Origin: Lachnospiraceae bacterium
GTDB taxonomy: Bacteria; Bacillota; Clostridia; Lachnospirales; Lachnospiraceae
Reading direction: 5' to 3'
Length of the DNA stretch: 25,974 bases
Assembly: GCA_009787745.1 (NCBI GenBank)
Contig: WQST01000011.1
Location: forward strand, 1 to 25,974
Shown here: positions 23,966 through 25,974 of the stretch, one piece after another
Layout of the letters: every line of letters starts with the position of its first letter
Numbering within the stretch: the first letter of the stretch is position 1
Notes under the pieces: model-generated
The model's input: the letters and a program-made list of their open reading frames with translations, nothing else
Databases searched by the model: none
Told to the model about the DNA's origin: nothing
Made by a program: the position numbers and the translations under genes

Positions 23966-24005
23966 AATTATTTACCGACTGAAAGAGGGTATCAGATTTT
24001 ATTCT

Positions 24006-24485
24006 CTAACCCCCGTTAAATCTCTTATACACTATATAAATCGTCCACCCAATCACCGCACTTAACCCGTTCAGCAAAATATCATCGACATCGAAAGCGC
24101 CAAACCCCGTTAAAAGCTGAAATATCTCTATCCCGGCGATAAAGACAAGGGCATGGGCAAGCATAACGAACAGATTATTGCTGCGCCTGTGGATAATCGG
24201 CATGGTGAAACCAAAGGGGATGAAAGCGAATAGATTGCCAAAAAGATTAAGTTTGCTGTATGGATTGTCAAATCTTCGCACATACATATCAATCGTTTTA
24301 AACAAAGTAAAATTCGCGCTGTCAAACCCTTCAAAGATAACTTCCTTCGTCCATCCCGCGGCGATTTCCCGGAAATACTCCGCCGGATATTTAAAAATAA
24401 TAAGACGAATTAACGCAAATAAATATAGCAAAAAGAGAACTTTTACAAAATTCTCTTTATTCTTCGATAAATCATTATTGTTCAT
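24006..24485 (-). CDS. VanZ-family membrane protein
   Basis: 159 residues with about four transmembrane segments (13-31, 84-100, 106-126, 130-153). The family motifs are present: NLFGNLFAFIPFGF, then IEIFQLLTGFGAFDVDDILLNG. VanZ-like proteins are small membrane proteins named after a teicoplanin resistance determinant, but most are of unknown function; resistance should not be assumed. The start is 2 bp after the stop of the upstream AI-2E-type gene, so the two are probably co-translated. Confidence 0.88.
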   Translation of the reverse strand: MNNNDLSKNKENFVKVLFLLYLFALIRLIIFKYPAEYFREIAAGWTKEVIFEGFDSANFTLFKTIDMYVRRFDNPYSKLNLFGNLFAFIPFGFTMPIIHRRSNNLFVMLAHALVFIAGIEIFQLLTGFGAFDVDDILLNGLSAVIGWTIYIVYKRFNGG

Positions 24486-24487
24486 TT

Positions 24488-25618
24488 TTATAGCTTCCGA
24501 AAACGGTTAATCCCACCAATGATAATTCTTAAGCTCCGCTTAGTCCCCTCAAAAACCCCCGCCTGATATAAATTTATCACAATTATCCCCACAGGTAAAG
24601 CAATAATCATCCCGAACAACCCCGCCAAGCGGAAGCCTAAATAAAGCAAAAATAATGTCGGTATCGGCGGAACGCCAATCGTATCGCCCATAATTTTCGG
24701 TTGGATGATTTGCCGTACTACCATTGCCACGATAGAAATGATGAATAATCCAATGGCACTGAAATAATCCGCATTGAATAATTTTACAACCGCCCACGGC
24801 ACCAAAACAATACCTGCGCCCAGAATCGGTAAAAGGTCTAAAAAAGCAATGACAAAAGCAATCAGAAATCCATACTCGATATCCAAAATCAAAAATCCGA
24901 TTACGAAAATCATATATATCCAAACTTCGATTTTTAGCTGGGCTTTGATATAACCGCCGATCGAATCCTTAAGGCTTTGCATAACCAGGTCAATTTTGGC
25001 GGCGATCGTACCCGGCATTCTCCGCATCAAGCTATGAAAATAATCTCTTTCGGCAATAAAGAAATAAGCCGAGAGAAGGCACATAATAATATTAATGAGA
25101 ATCACGGGCAAGTTTTGGGCGAAACGACCGACCGCTTCGAAGGTCGGAACGCTGATTGCCGTTACCATATCACTAAAATACTGACCCATATTCATGGGCA
25201 GTTCCAGAAGGGTTTTGCGCAAATCCTCAGGCAGTTGGTTGACTACTATAGTCAATCTGCTGCTCATCGCCGCTACCTCCCGCTGAATCCCAATCCACAT
25301 CAGCGGCCATTCACCAATGAAAGCAATGACTTGATTAGTCAGCCATACCCCCAGAAAATATGCCAGTGTGATAATCAGGCCAATAACTACGATAATCACT
25401 ATCGCGGTACTGGTTTTATGGCGAAGGCGAAATTTTCGTTCACAAAAACGGACAATCGGCCCGGCAATCCAAGCAATTATCGAACCGATAACAAAGGGCA
25501 TAAAAAAGATAAAGGCACGGGGGACAATGAAAATGACTGCCACTATGGCAATGCCGAAGATAATTAGATTAAGGACTGCTTTTACGTAAAGTTCTGCGTT
25601 CTTCCATGGTGAAGGCAT
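24488..25618 (-). CDS. AI-2E family / YtvI-like integral membrane protein
   Basis: 376 residues with 7-8 transmembrane segments: two hairpins near the N-terminus (about 12-50 and 70-92), an extracytoplasmic/amphipathic stretch (about 95-160), then a C-terminal bundle with LDLLPILGAGIVLVPWAVV and IIQPKIMGDTIGVPPIPTLF, typical of the AI-2E transporter superfamily. The length and pattern fit the sporulation-associated YtvI branch, but that assignment is tentative. GGGAGA lies 5-6 bases before the ATG at 25618. It follows engB by 58 bp and precedes the VanZ gene by 2 bp. Confidence 0.85.
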   Translation of the reverse strand: MPSPWKNAELYVKAVLNLIIFGIAIVAVIFIVPRAFIFFMPFVIGSIIAWIAGPIVRFCERKFRLRHKTSTAIVIIVVIGLIITLAYFLGVWLTNQVIAFIGEWPLMWIGIQREVAAMSSRLTIVVNQLPEDLRKTLLELPMNMGQYFSDMVTAISVPTFEAVGRFAQNLPVILINIIMCLLSAYFFIAERDYFHSLMRRMPGTIAAKIDLVMQSLKDSIGGYIKAQLKIEVWIYMIFVIGFLILDIEYGFLIAFVIAFLDLLPILGAGIVLVPWAVVKLFNADYFSAIGLFIISIVAMVVRQIIQPKIMGDTIGVPPIPTLFLLYLGFRLAGLFGMIIALPVGIIVINLYQAGVFEGTKRSLRIIIGGINRFRKL

Positions 25619-25676
25619 ATTTTTCTCCCAAAATAGCGTGAGGGGTCTCGGAAATTGTAAACCCTTCGTAAGGCGG

Positions 25677-25974
25677 TCAAGTGGATAATGATGTTATCAG
25701 GTCATATATTTCATTCCGGCCTTGTTTGTTAAGGTCGGAATATGCTATTATTTGTGTTTCTTTATTAAGATTTAGGGTTACGCGGATGATGTCCATATGC
25801 TTATTTAATTGACTGCGTTTAATCTTATCGGCTTTCGTGGCGATAATGACAGGAGGGCGGCCGCTTTTGATAATCCATTCATACATCTTAAGATCATTTT
25901 CCGAAGGCTTATGGCGAATATCCAGGAGCAAAAAAACCGCTTTCAGATTTGCTGATTTACGCAGGTAATTATCC
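25677..25974 (-). CDS. engB: Ribosome biogenesis GTP-binding protein EngB/YsxC, C-terminal part
   Basis: Only the last 99 codons are in the window; the frame is open to the right edge, beginning DNYLRKSANLKAVFLLLDIR. The LLLDIRHKPSENDLKMYEW stretch and the G4 motif TKADKIKR match EngB/YsxC, a TRAFAC GTPase needed for assembly of the large ribosomal subunit. The P-loop and switch regions lie outside. The usual Ser-Ser before the last G motif is AYSDLNKQG here, a mild departure. In many Firmicutes the gene upstream is lon. Confidence 0.92.
   Translation of the reverse strand, partial: DNYLRKSANLKAVFLLLDIRHKPSENDLKMYEWIIKSGRPPVIIATKADKIKRSQLNKHMDIIRVTLNLNKETQIIAYSDLNKQGRNEIYDLITSLST

Noticed and set aside
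23808..24005. T-box riboswitch upstream of valS
   Set aside because: No T-box consensus (TGGNACCGCG on the coding strand) or terminator pair is seen; the region consists mainly of two repeats.
24006..24485. Glycopeptide resistance gene vanZ
   Set aside because: It is a VanZ-family protein, but no other van genes are nearby and most family members are not linked to resistance.
24977..25567. 196-codon open frame on the plus strand
   Set aside because: Antisense to the AI-2E/YtvI-like gene; its composition is low-complexity (N/H/R rich) with no family resemblance.

Overview
The window looks like a piece of the chromosome of a spore-forming, motile, low-to-mid GC Firmicute of the class Clostridia, most likely near Lachnospiraceae. 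Three things point there: an intact spoIIAA-spoIIAB-sigF operon, Shine-Dalgarno sequences of the AAAGGAG(G) type, and a large/small pair of proteins that I associate from memory with the DUF5717/DUF5716 families of Lachnospiraceae. There are no tRNAs, rRNAs, CRISPR arrays, insertion-sequence transposases or phage genes. It reads as core chromosome decorated with small palindromic repeats.

Layout. (1) 106-7265, minus strand: htpG (Hsp90), then a 1211-residue protein of beta-domains plus helical repeats, then a 438-residue protein whose whole chain can be laid on an Hsp70 (nucleotide-binding domain plus beta substrate-binding domain) although the ATP-binding motifs are gone. (2) 7346-11163: two divergently transcribed chemoreceptors; the plus-strand one is broken by a single in-frame TAA. 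(3) 11318-13791, plus strand: a COG2509-type FAD oxidoreductase and a PrsA/SurA-like lipoprotein foldase. (4) 13817-16453, minus strand: spoIIAA, spoIIAB, sigF and a PHP-domain phosphoesterase. (5) 16702-18364, minus strand: a zinc-ribbon/TPR membrane protein and a 53-residue acidic protein. (6) 18372-25974, minus strand: engB (partial), a YtvI/AI-2E membrane protein, a VanZ-family protein, valS, a FapA-family protein and folC.

How the parts work together. The spoIIA operon encodes the anti-anti-sigma factor, anti-sigma kinase and sigma factor that start forespore gene expression. valS, folC and engB are housekeeping genes for tRNA charging, folate and ribosome assembly. The chemoreceptors feed a chemotaxis pathway encoded elsewhere. 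The most unusual unit is the htpG / helical-repeat / Hsp70-like cluster, which looks like a dedicated chaperone-type system with a probably non-catalytic Hsp70 relative.

The second theme is a family of structured repeats. Two 76-bp cloverleaf elements, each with a 12-bp hairpin arm on its left, show compensatory base changes. A third copy is shortened. One copy encodes the last 12 residues of the Hsp70-like protein. Another supplies the stop codon of SpoIIAB and puts a terminator-like hairpin between spoIIAB and sigF. Other hairpin repeat pairs flank the spoIIA upstream region and lie upstream of valS.
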